Shown: positions 52,303-61,771 of the stretch, in pieces
Numbering within the stretch: the stretch's first letter is position 1
How the letters are laid out: each line of letters opens with the position of its first letter
Assembly (NCBI GenBank): GCA_023333565.1
Contig: JAJKFH010003075.1
Location: forward strand, 919,501 to 983,500
DNA from: Puffinus mauretanicus
Lineage: Eukaryota; Chordata; Aves; Procellariiformes; Procellariidae
Direction of reading: 5' to 3'
DNA length: 64,000 nt
Position numbers and translations under genes: made by a program
The notes under the pieces: generated by a model
Told to the model about the DNA's origin: nothing
The model's database searches: none
Seen by the model: the letters and a program-made list of their open reading frames with translations, nothing else

Positions 52303-53439
52303 TTTCATCTTGACCCTACTGGATCAAATTTTATTTTATTTTTATTTAGCGACATTCTCAAAGCACTTTTGCAAGCTAATTTCTTATTTCAAGTTTGCTT
52401 CTTCAATGTGCTTCTTTTCTTTCCACTTTACTGATTTACTTCCTAGTGGAAATTTTGAGCCTCAAGTTTCTTCTGGTGTGTTCAGTCAAAAGGAGCTTAC
52501 CAATGATTGACTGTACAAATAATTGAACACAAAACTAAATACACAGCTACTAATAGCAGAGATTACAACCTTTGGATGCTTACATCAATCTATACTGCTC
52601 GTGAACTACCAGTGGCACCAAAAATATTTTCATTCACTTCAATGCTTTACTCATATTTCTGAAAGGAATATTCTCTTAGTGCTGTATCAGGGCGTTGTAC
52701 AACCGATAATTATATGCAAAATACTTGGGCACAAAGCTGTAGCACTTTTCTTAGTACAGACAGCTTTATTGGTTTTCCTTAGGTTGCATTTGGATTTCAG
52801 TAATAGATTTATTCTTAATAATTCTAAGATAGGAATTCTTACTTTGCATAAATTCAGTATTTTCTTGCTGTTGGAGGTTTTGTTATATTTACAACACAGC
52901 TGTTGCTGTCATATTCAGACGACTTCTTGTTTCTTTGCTGATTGACTGATTTATTATAAAGAGAAGCCCATCCCTTACGACAATTATTCATTAATTCCAT
53001 GGGATTTTTTTGGCTCAGATTACAGGATATTATCCTAAAATACTAGGAGAGGATGGTCAGCTTTCCAGCCTCTGAGCCGTAACCTAAATCTGGCATCCAC
53101 AAGCCATGCGCTGGGGTGGCCAAGGCCCTGGCCTGACTCTCAAGCTGGCCCAGCTGCAGCAGGGGTGGGCCGGCCACCTCCAGAGGCCCCTTCCCCTCAT
53201 GTTTTGTGATCTCCTGCCCACCCCACCATCTTCAGCAGCCGTGCTTCCTCGCCCCACCGGAGGAATGAGTCACGCAGGGGTCCCTCTGCCATCACAGCCC
53301 CGTGGCGGGGAGTACCCGTATGGCACCAGACTTGCAGAGCCGAGTCCTGCCCTAGTTATCAAGCAGGCCGTGCCACCTGAAGCCCCCTGTGACCTGAATA
53401 GCAAAACTGCTCATGACTGAAGTGCTTTGTCTCGGGAGG

Positions 53440-54500
53440 CCTTGCAGTTACTCTAGACAGGGGCCGTCAGGTTGGTGGGGCGAGCCCCTTCCCTGGGGCG
53501 CTCGCTGCTCGAGATCTGGGTCTCGGGGAGGCTTCCACCGCGTCTGTGAGTGGAGCTATGCGCGGGCAGCCCCCTCCCCGACGCCAGCCCACGGCGGGTG
53601 GGCTGTGAGGGGGCCGTGGGCCGGGCGGCTCTCCCAGCCCGCCTGCCGGGTAGAGTTTCGGTGCCCAGCGGGCCGAAGACAGCCCCGGCCCCTTCCAGCC
53701 AGGCCCGGCGGGGCCGCGCCCGCAGCGGGAAGACGACCTCCCGGGTGCGCAGTCGCCGGCCGCCCTCCCTGGTCACGGCCGGCTGATCTCCCGCCGCCCA
53801 GAGGAGGCGCTCCCCGCGCCACACGGCGGGCAGGGGCAGGGGCAGGCGGCAGCGGCCCTCCGGCGCCCCGCAGCGCGCTAGGACCTGGCGGGCCCCGGCC
53901 GCGGCCTCCCCGGGCGCCCGCTGCCGCGTACGCGGACCGGGAGGGGAGCCCGGCGGAGGCCTGCCCCGGCGCCCCTTCCCCTCCCCGCGGCGGGATGCGT
54001 TCGGAGGCGGCGCCGCAGCCGGGCGGCCTGGAGAGGTTCGCCAGCGCCGGCAAGGGCCGGGGGCTGCGGGCGCGGCGGCGCTATGCCGTAGGGGAGCTGC
54101 TCTTCAGCTGCCCGGCCTACACCGCCGTGCTGACCGTCAGCGAGCGCGGCAGCCACTGCGACGGCTGCTTCGCCAGGTAGGGCCGGGGGAGGCCTGGGGC
54201 GGGCCCGGGGGGCGGCGGCGGCTCGGCGGGCGGCGGCGGGGCCGGCCCCGGGGCGGCTTCTCGCGGTTCGGCCGGCGGCGGCCCGCCCCAAGGCAGCGGC
54301 GGGTCGGCCCACCCGCGTCCCCCCCGGCCGTGGCCGTGTCAGTCGGCGGCGCGCAGGCCGCTGCTCCGCGAGCGGGCCGCCGCCCCGGCCCCGCGAGTGC
54401 TGACCGTGGCAGCAGGGCCCCGCAGAGGGTTTGCCGGGGGCTCCGGGGGCCTTTCTTCGCAAAACTTCCCTCCTCCTCGGCCCGTGGTTCTCTGGCGGCA
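53440..54500 (+). promoter_or_regulatory. SMYD2: SMYD2 CpG-island promoter
   Basis: About 1 kb of very GC-rich, CpG-dense DNA surrounds the SMYD2 start codon at 53995 and extends into intron 1. No TATA box is apparent, and GC boxes of CCGCCC type occur (for example 53794-53799), as is usual for housekeeping-type dispersed promoters. The transcription start cannot be fixed from sequence; a site within a few hundred bases upstream of 53995 is expected. The island is also why long spurious open frames appear on both strands here. Confidence 0.8.
53995..54176 (+). CDS. SMYD2: SMYD2 coding exon 1 (N-terminal SET part, MYND start)
   Basis: SMYD2 is a lysine methyltransferase that uses S-adenosylmethionine and modifies histone H3 and non-histone proteins such as p53 and RB1; it acts in cytosol and nucleus. 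This exon encodes residues 1-60 and two bases of codon 61. Key residues: the G-L-E-R-F motif at 10-14, the SAM-contacting G-K-G-R-G-L motif at 19-24 of the split SET domain, the L-L-F-S-C-P-A-Y stretch at 35-42, and the first MYND zinc ligands C55 and C58. The N-terminus is about three residues longer than I recall for human SMYD2. The start at 53995 is chosen because it aligns with the family N-terminus and has a G at -3. The same frame is open upstream to an ATG at 53413, but that 194-codon extension is low-complexity GC-rich sequence and unlike the family. The donor is AG|GTAGGG. Confidence in identity is high because exon 2 continues the same domain in phase. Confidence 0.93.
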
Positions 54501-57316
54501 GCGCCGTGACGAGACTTTTAGCTCACAACTGGTTTTCCTTGCTTAACTCTTCAGGAAAAAGAAAGAAAAAAGTTTTGCTCTTCACGTGCGCTGGCAGTTA
54601 ACGTAGACACACGCGTGACCTTGCTCTCGCGGGAAGTTTCATCGATCCGTCTAGTTTTCCAGTAATGTAATATTCACTGACTTTAATGAAGTTTTGACAA
54701 GATAGAGGGTCTGCAATTGCCTAATTCACGCTTTGCATTTCCATGGTGCAAACAGAATATATATGAACGGAATATATATCTGTAATGAAATATACAGAAA
54801 TATCTCTGTATTTCTGCTTCTCTGTCCGAAACCTTAGTCTTCTGGCAAATTACTCTTACTAGGGCAAAGCACAGGCAGCACTGAGAGGTTCGTTAGCATG
54901 TGGCTGTGAGCCTTTAAACTCGAGTGCCTCGTGCGCTGACGGCAGGCCCGCTGCTGCGCGTTCTGTGGCTCCCGGCTCTGGCAGGCTGCGGGGTGCTCGA
55001 GTTTTCTGGGGGCTCAGCAGCTGCCCTCCTCGCCTGTGTGGAGAGGCGGTTTGACCTGCTGCGGGTATTCCGGTGGTTGCCGTAAACCTCTCAATGTCAG
55101 CTGCTGCAGCAAAAAAAAAAAGCAGTTTACGGTTATCGTTAGAAAATTAGGCATGGACGTGACACTGTGGCATGTCACACCACACCGCATTTTTAAAAGG
55201 TATAGTACATTCCTGACTTCTGGCAGCTTACTGAAGAATCGCAGTGCTTACCTGTTATAACTCGGAGCAAATGTTAGTGTTTGCCTCAGTACAGGAAAAC
55301 AACTGTTGTACTTTTGCTGTTTTTATCAAAGTATTGCTTGCATATGTAGACTGAGAGGCAAACTGAAGAATATAATTATTACACTCTAGTAGGTCTTTTC
55401 ATCTCTTGTCCTGTCATCTTAACTCACTTATGCTTTTCATTTTCTTCTGTTTTCTCTTGACCTTGTCCTTTTTCTTTCCTCATCACGTTATCTACTTATA
55501 TGACTTACTCACTTTATTCACCCCTCTCTTTGCATATGAACACCTAATATAGTTTCTAGTAAAGTCAGTGATGTAAGTCCCATTAACCTGAAGAACTGTA
55601 GAACTGAGGTGATTTTCCTCTCCTCCTTCACACCAGTGGCTTTTCCTAGCCGCTGTTTTGGTTTTTTTTTTTCCTCTTGTGCCTAACCACAAATTCCCTT
55701 GTGCCAAAGAAACTGGCTAGTTTTGTTTATCGCATCCAGAAGATTTCTCTCTGTAAAAGGACCAAGGAATACTTCCCATGCTGCATTGATATGAAGTAAT
55801 ACTGTAGAGATAATAGTTATCTCATGGAATAGCTTTTAAAGATCATCTCCAGGAGCAGCCTATTTAAATGCTGCTTGTTCTCCCTGCAAGCTTCACCCAT
55901 GGAGCTCTGGAGAAGTACTGTGATCAAGGAATATACAGAATGCAGTACCATAGCAGTTACAATGGGGTAGTCTGAAACCTATTTCACATCAGGGTGATGA
56001 GGTTCCACTAAGAGGAAAGATATCTCAGTGATGTAACTTGACCTGCCAGTGCTCAGAAATGTGTTTTGTGTCTGCGCCCCGTTGCATTAGCGCTGAATTA
56101 GCACATACTAGATTACAAACTGTGCTTGTTGAACTTGCAAAGAGTGTTAGGAGGAAGGTTGTGGGCTCAGCACTAGTCTTGGGAAGAGAAACTTTGCTAA
56201 GTGGTCATAGAACTGTCGTAGTAAAATGGGCAGAATGAGAGTAGAACGTTGTATTTGCATCTGATAGTATTTGTTACTTTGAATATGCAGCTGTGCTTGA
56301 GGTACATACTGTCAGCAAGCAAAGTCATGATGTTAGCCTGACTCACTCACGTTGCACCTTCCGCTTTGCAAGAACAACCAGAGGATGTCAAGACTTGACA
56401 CGCTTTATGGACTCCGAATGCTGGTGACTGCTGAAGTGTTGTACACTATCATATTGCATGAGGACACTCACCCTTGTTTTACTTCAATGAACTTACCTCA
56501 GTTTTAAGACAATTTTTTTGCAACTTATACGGGGGAGGGTGTTGTAGACTTTTTAAAGTATTCAATACCACTGAGAGATCCCTAGTGCTGTCACACCAAA
56601 ATGTCATGTGTTGGGTAACTCATGCTCTATTTTTGATGGAATCTGCTGCAACGCATGCACCTTGAAGCAGAAAAGTACCTTCCTTTTGGCAGTTCCCTGT
56701 GTTGGGATATATCCAAATATAGAAAAAGGAGAGCATGAGCCTTCAGTCGCCTTAGAATACACAGATAGCGGAGCAGATGTTAGCAGAACAGTAAGAGGCT
56801 ATGTGGTGACAGGAGGTCAAACAGTGTGTTTAATAACGCAACGTTTTCTTGGTGTTGGGAGGCAGTTACGAAACAATGGTCACGCTTTCTGTAACGAGGG
56901 AAAGAAACAATGGAACTGGCAGAGCAGAAACAAAGAGTTAATATTGGTGAGCAAGTAAACAGAGCAGTTGGGAAAAGAAGGAAAAATTAGCCATCAGTAT
57001 GCATCATATAGTGGCAAAAAAATGACGCTGTCTGTCAAACAGCATAGAATAACATGTTTCCAAACCCAGCAATTTATCAGGACAGCAGAGTGCTTTTGCG
57101 TAAGGACAGTTGTTAGGAAAAACTTGGTTTTGGAAGTCTAAACAAATAAAAATAGTGTCTGCTATCGGAAGATGGGGTTCAAGCTGTAGTTGTAGTGTTC
57201 TGAAGAAAATACAGTTTTCATTGTGAAATGCAAAATACTGTGCAAAAAATGATAAAGGATACATTCATATTTCATTCAGATTTATAGAATAGAATAACTT
57301 CTGTTTTCTTTTTAAG
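54177..57316 (+). other. SMYD2: SMYD2 intron 1
   Basis: A 3140-base intron with GTAGGG at the donor and a pyrimidine-rich acceptor, TTTTCTTTTTAAG, ending at 57316. The first 300 bases belong to the CpG island. A local duplication of GAATATATAT-type sequence lies at 54756-54780. No nested gene or clear transposon was recognised; short open frames such as 56608-56958 (+) have no domain. Confidence 0.85.
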
Positions 57317-57380
57317 GAAAGAAGGATTGTCCAAGTGTGGAAGATGTAAACAGGCCTTTTATTGCAACGTGGAATGTCAG
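57317..57380 (+). CDS. SMYD2: SMYD2 coding exon 2 (MYND zinc finger)
   Basis: This 64-base exon completes codon 61 (arginine) and encodes residues 62-82, beginning K-E-G-L-S-K-C-G-R-C and ending Y-C-N-V-E-C-Q. It supplies zinc ligands C68, C71, C77 and C81 of the MYND finger; with C55 and C58 from exon 1, six of the eight expected ligands are present, and the final H and C should be in exon 3. The MYND finger inserts between the two halves of the SET domain and serves in protein partner binding. The sequence is nearly identical to mammalian SMYD2 over this stretch as I remember it. It ends in phase 0 at CAG|GTATGG. The exon is unusually short, and a G-run-rich block follows 28 bases into the intron. 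Confidence 0.95.
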
Positions 57381-57407
57381 GTATGGTAATGCAATTTGTG
57401 AGGATGC

Positions 57408-57427
57408 GGGGGGAAGGAGGGCGGGGG
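57408..57427 (+). promoter_or_regulatory. Intronic G-run block next to SMYD2 exon 2 donor
   Basis: Runs of G6, G2, G3 and G5 fall within 20 bases, starting 28 bases after the exon 2 donor. G-runs in this position are known intronic splicing enhancers bound by hnRNP H/F and can form quadruplexes. The neighbouring exon is only 64 bases, a size that often needs such help. The role here is inferred. Confidence 0.4.
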
Positions 57428-59356
57428 TTGCTGAACTCCATTTTTTGTTTGTGTGGCATTGATAGTCTCTAATTGTAGCTATGGTTAATAGTAGTCCAGT
57501 CAGTTTCAGCATCCCACAGATGCTGACCACGGGAGTTGTGCATTGGACAATTACAGGATTTGGACATGGGCTGTATGAGTCTTTCAAGATCAGTAGCTTC
57601 AGGGCTCGGTACCACTGAGACTTTGATTAAAGCTGCCTGTCAGCCCACTAATTATGTCTGTATTACTTCTTTCTTTAAGCACAAACCAGATAATTTAACA
57701 TTAGCTCGCTAAACTGGTAAGAGAGTCAGTGTCTAATGGAAAAATCAAATCACTAAATAGCTATCCTAATGGGTTTTTGTTGTTTTTTTTTAAGAATCTT
57801 TGCAAATATTTTGGGTGGCCACAGCTGACAGTAGTCATAACCATTTGGAACCTACCATGCTTTCTCCCTAACTCGCTCATTCTGGCAACGTTTATTCTTT
57901 TTGTATACTTTGTTTTTTAAAAGCCCCTGAAAATAGAATATAAGTGTACACTAAAGTAGAGCAATATGAAGACATGCAAAACTTTTGCATGCAGTTTTAA
58001 TTTCATTTTTACTTCAAACTAGGATAAACACCTTTCAAAAAAATAATTTTTGCCAGAACAAGTATCTAGCCTTTTTGGGCTGTCAACTTGATATGGAAGA
58101 ATTATCCAGTTTACGTGTGAAAAACTCAACTGGATTGCTAGCTAAATAATGTAAGCTATGTAAGATCTGTGGTGCTGGGCACAGAGTATGGAACAGTGCT
58201 CGTGAAGGATTTGAGTCACCAAAGGTCTGGCATGCAACTATGTGTTAGCTATAAATAATCCAAACCTTCTCCTGCATGGTAGCTGTTGAGTGTGTGGGTG
58301 GCATGCAGAGTATTCTCCATTCTCATTATCTGGATGGAGGTGGTGTGGTTTGTGCTGTTCAGCACTTTGGAGATGGCTACCACTTTTATTTCAAGGATGT
58401 ATCTTATTCTCTCATTGCACAAGTTGCAAAGCGAGCTTGGCTTCCCCTTAGTTTTCCTTCTCTTACCTCCCCAGATTCCTGCTTTCTCACAGTGTCTTAG
58501 TGGGTGAATCAAATGGCCTTTTGGTTTTGAAGCACCAGGAGGACTTAAAATGCTTAAAAGAAATAAGTTTTTTACAAAATTTGCAATAGTTCACAGAATA
58601 TTGAAAGACTGACAGCCAGCAGTTGCTGGGAAGAATGAGAACGCTTACTGTATGAGCATCCTTAAGGCTCTTGAGAGAAATCTGGATGAGTTTTAAAGAC
58701 GTGTAGAGAAAACCCATGATTCATTCATGAGAAATACTATTTGTAAGAAATGTTTCCATATGACATTATTTCTTAGGAAGCTTTTAACTAGATGAGGGAA
58801 GTAAATACTTGAATAAAGCAATTTATTGGCTGTTTAGCGCTTTTTATCTGAGATTGTGATTTCTTCTCCTACCATATAAAATTCAGAATGGTTTATGAAG
58901 CAGGTAAGCAAGATGTACTGCTGTTGGAAAGCTAAGTGATTTGTGCCCAGAAAAACAGCAAGTAGATATCATGAAGTAGAAGAACTTACTTCTGCTGATC
59001 CACGGTCCTTTGCTTTTACCTTCAAGTCCCTTCTTTAGTCCCTCCCTTGGTGTCCTGACTTCTAGCCTTGACAAAGTTTATACTTTTATATTTAGGAACA
59101 AGGAGGTTTTTTTCTGTCTTTCCCCTGGGTAAAGTCTTATACATGTATTGCTTTCTTAATTTGATTTTTTTAAAATTTTTTTTTTTTGGTGGTTAGAATA
59201 CTCTTTCTCTAGTGGGGCATATTCCAAGAATAAAAAACTGAACTGCTCAAACTGAGTGTTCTTAAGACTGCAGGAGATGATGCTCAGCAAAAGCCTGTTT
59301 GTCTGATAAGTTAATGAATTAAAATCTTTTCTACCCGTTGGTGTGTAGTATGATGC

Positions 59357-59396
59357 TTTATATATAAAGCATTTTTTATATATAAAGGCATTTTTT
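59357..59396. repeat. Tandem duplication of a ~19-base AT-rich unit
   Basis: Two units of the form TATATATAAAG(G)CATTTTTT lie head to tail. The first begins inside a perfect 16-base palindrome, GCTTTATATATAAAGC (59355-59370). It is a simple replication-slippage product. Confidence 0.8.
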
Positions 59397-59499
59397 AGAT
59401 GTTGTGATGTCTAGACAGTAGTATGACAAGCACAAGTACTAGCACTTCACTCTTACTGGTGATATGCGTATGGCTTTTCACTCCCTAGTTGTTACGACA

Positions 59500-59830
59500 T
59501 TATCTTCCATGTTTTGGGCCCTTCTTAGGCAGTCTGATGAAATTTATGAATGTTGCTGAGATTGAATTCTTTGACATTCTTTCAAAGTTATCTTCAAGCA
59601 TAATATTCTCTAGAAACCGGTCTCCACTGACTGTATGTGCTGCACAGACAATCTGCACTGCATCTTCATCCCTGTCTTGTTCAAAGGCACTTTTCAGCAG
59701 TTCAGCAATTCTTTGTCAAAGCCAAAAAGGACATCTGTGCCTTGATACTGAACTTGTAACACTGGGATGTACAGTAAATGTGTCCTTTTTGCGTCCATGG
59801 ATGTGAGACTTCTTCATGCAGCACTGATAA
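59500..59830 (-). pseudogene. Unidentified coding-like relic, frameshifted
   Basis: On the minus strand a frame is open from 59715 to a TAA at 59500-59502 (71 codons). It has strong G-first codon character and a charged composition: ...A-E-L-L-K-S-A-F-E-Q-D-R-D-E-D-A-V... and a basic end ...L-P-K-K-G-P-K-H-G-R. Immediately upstream a different minus frame reads ...Y-I-P-V-L-Q-V-Q-Y-Q-G-T-D-V-L-F-G-F-D-K..., and a third reads ...L-L-S-V-L-H-E-E-V-S-H-P-W-T-Q-K.... The three pieces would join if two small frameshifts were assumed. That is what a decayed retrocopy or old gene fragment looks like. I do not recognise the protein. Chance open frames are common in this window, so the call rests on composition alone. 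Confidence 0.35.
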
Positions 59831-60374
59831 AAGGGCAGGGCTGTACCTGAGAATTGTGATGGCATTGTTAATTTGATTTTTATTTTTTTAAGTTAATTTT
59901 CTCTGTAAATCCATATTTTCTTTGCTCAGTTCAGCTAAAAATTACGTGTACCCAACAAGGACATGGTATGATTTCGTATGTTGGTTAGTACCTTGTTACT
60001 CAATATAATTCAGTTTGACAACTGTTCATCACATGAAGTATACTGTATGGGATAGAAAACCAAATTTTTTGAGCTTACTCTTTTCTTACTTAAAGACCTG
60101 CTATACCACCATTCATAGGAATTCTTTCTAGTGGTAGGGAGAGATGGATCAGAAGGAGACAAGAGGAAAGTGCCAAAATGTGCAGCAGGAAACAAATTTT
60201 TTTGATGTCTTTTTCAGAATTATGCATTTTATAACTGCAGACATCTTCCTCTCTCTAGTGCGTTTATGTTGAATGAGATTTTTGTTTCTCTTTCAGAATA
60301 ATGTGGTTATTGAAAGAAAAGCTAGTGACACTGCATGTATTTCCCACTCTGTTGAGCCATATAGTGTCCTTGTT

Positions 60375-60585
60375 TTGAGGTTCTTAAAATACTTTCCAAG
60401 CATTTAATGAATGAAGCCTCACAGCAGCCTTTGTGGCATTTCTGTTTTTGCAAATGGGGTATAAGTACAGAAGGATACATTGACTTGCTGAAGATCACGC
60501 AAGTGGTAAAAGAGTGCATCTCCTGCCATATGTCCAGGTGTTTGATGCATTGACCAAGTCCTGCTTTGCAGTATAATTCCTTTGC
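60375..60585 (+). mobile_element. Degraded MIR-type SINE
   Basis: 'gttcttaaaatactttccaa' stands for the MIR segment 'atctcaaagcgctttacaaa'. 'ttaatgaatgaagcctcaca' matches 'attaatgaattaatcctcac'. 'acttgctgaagatcacgcaa' matches 'acttgcccaaggtcacacaa'. 'ccaggtgtttgatgcattga' stands for 'ccaggtgtcctgactcccag'. Order and spacing are preserved, so the assignment is good in spite of divergence. Confidence 0.65.
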
Positions 60586-60806
60586 CCTGGTCGCTGGGAA
60601 AGGTGCTGTCATACTGCGTGTGAGGGACTGAACCCAGGGGAAGACAAAGTCTTGCAGTGATATAGTGGCTGATTTATTTAGGGCTCTCTCTATACACACA
60701 CGTATGCACATGCTGGCCCTGGCACAGTTCCCTTAGTGCTAACATGTGTCTTTTGCCTGTTTTGGTCTATAATTTTGCTTTTAAGATAGATAACCTTAAG
60801 TTTGAC

Positions 60807-61771
60807 CTATATAAAGCTGGATGTTTGCATAGGCGTAGATTCAGTCTCAGATGCGGGACACATAGGAGTGGAAGTTGTCTTCACTGCCTGTCCTTGCTGC
60901 CTTGAATGTTTTGTGGGTTGGTAGGATCTAGCCTGGGTTTGCTGCGTCTGTCTTTTCCCAGCCCCTAATCCAGTTTTCCTTTTAAAAGGGTTTGTGATTT
61001 CCAGCTGATTCATACCATTCTGCTCTCCGCTATTGCCTCCTCGAAGCACAGGCCTGTTATTATAGTAGTGGCTTTCAGACCCCATCTGCAGCTGTTCGGG
61101 TCTTGACTTCTTAAATTATAATAATTTTAGTCAAACAGCAGGAGACCTGTGCTCATTTTTTCTCTTCAGAAATTAGCTGCTGAAACACTCTGAAGAGAAA
61201 TGTTTTAAGAGGGTTACGTGGTTGCAATTGTGGAACTGGTGAACTTGAACCAGCTACTGGAGCTCCTCTTTCTGTTATTACACATAGCCAGTATTTATCC
61301 CAGACAGAGTGGAGATCAGCTAGCCAAAGTGCAGAAAGAAATGTTTTTGTCATGACTTTCCATATTTGAAATATATTTGGAACAAAATATTTACAGATTT
61401 TTCTTAACATGTCATGTTAAAGAGTGCTGTAGTTGGTATTTCTGGAGTAAGGGAAACATGTATTTTTAACCAGCTAGTAAGCCTCAAAATGTAGTTGTAG
61501 GCCTGGAATTAGCATCAAGCAGATGTGTTTTAAATGGGACCTTGTAGAAATTATTCACTCCTCTTTGGTGAGCTCCAGAAAAAATATGAACTTCTTGCTG
61601 TAATGATTCCATATAAGAGGAATCCGACACTGCAAGACTCTGCTTAAGATTGCCTTGGGGAAGTGTCTGTTCCCCTATCCAAAAACTTTCTTCGTGTAAT
61701 TTTCTTCGATAAATGTCTCCTGTGAACCTTTTGAACATTAACCCATGGAAGTCAAATGCCCTCTATGGCCC
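60807..61771 (-). pseudogene. Unidentified coding-like frames, broken by stops
   Basis: Three minus-strand frames follow one another. The first, 61771-61484, includes ...F-K-R-F-T-G-D-I-Y-R-R-K... and ...Y-M-E-S-L-Q-Q-E-V-H-I-F-S-G-A.... The second, 61410-61153, includes ...L-A-D-L-H-S-V-W-D-K-Y-W-L-C-V-I-T... and ends in ...Q-Q-L-I-S-E-E-K-K. The third, about 61110-60807, is hydrophilic and rich in Q, T, S and K (...N-P-F-K-R-K-T-G-L-G-A-G-K-R...). Codon composition looks coding-like, but no known family is recognised, and no splice sites were found that would join them cleanly. They may belong with the relic at 59500-59830, or they may be chance frames. Confidence 0.25.

Larger units (their letters stand above)
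47076..53439. other. Intergenic DNA upstream of SMYD2, repeats only
   Basis: No supported gene. It contains palindromic elements (47531-47610, 50480-50545, 52208-52302), an A-rich tract (48896-48920), a CR1 3' tail (50775-50915) and a short CAGTA repeat (51745-51770). A GC-rich block at about 51490-51720 contrasts sharply with AT-rich DNA on its left. An open frame of 140 codons at 52523-52945 (+) is hydrophobic-rich and unlike any family I know, which is typical of chance frames in AT-rich DNA. GC content rises from 53100 toward the SMYD2 promoter. Confidence 0.5.

Noticed and set aside
52523..52945. 140-codon plus-strand open frame, hydrophobic
   Set aside because: AT-rich DNA yields leucine, isoleucine and phenylalanine-rich chance frames. 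No signal peptide plus domain layout and no family match was recognised.
53556..54462. Long minus-strand open frames over the SMYD2 promoter
   Set aside because: They are antisense to the CpG island and exon 1, consist of repetitive A/G/P/R-rich sequence, and have no domain or splice support.
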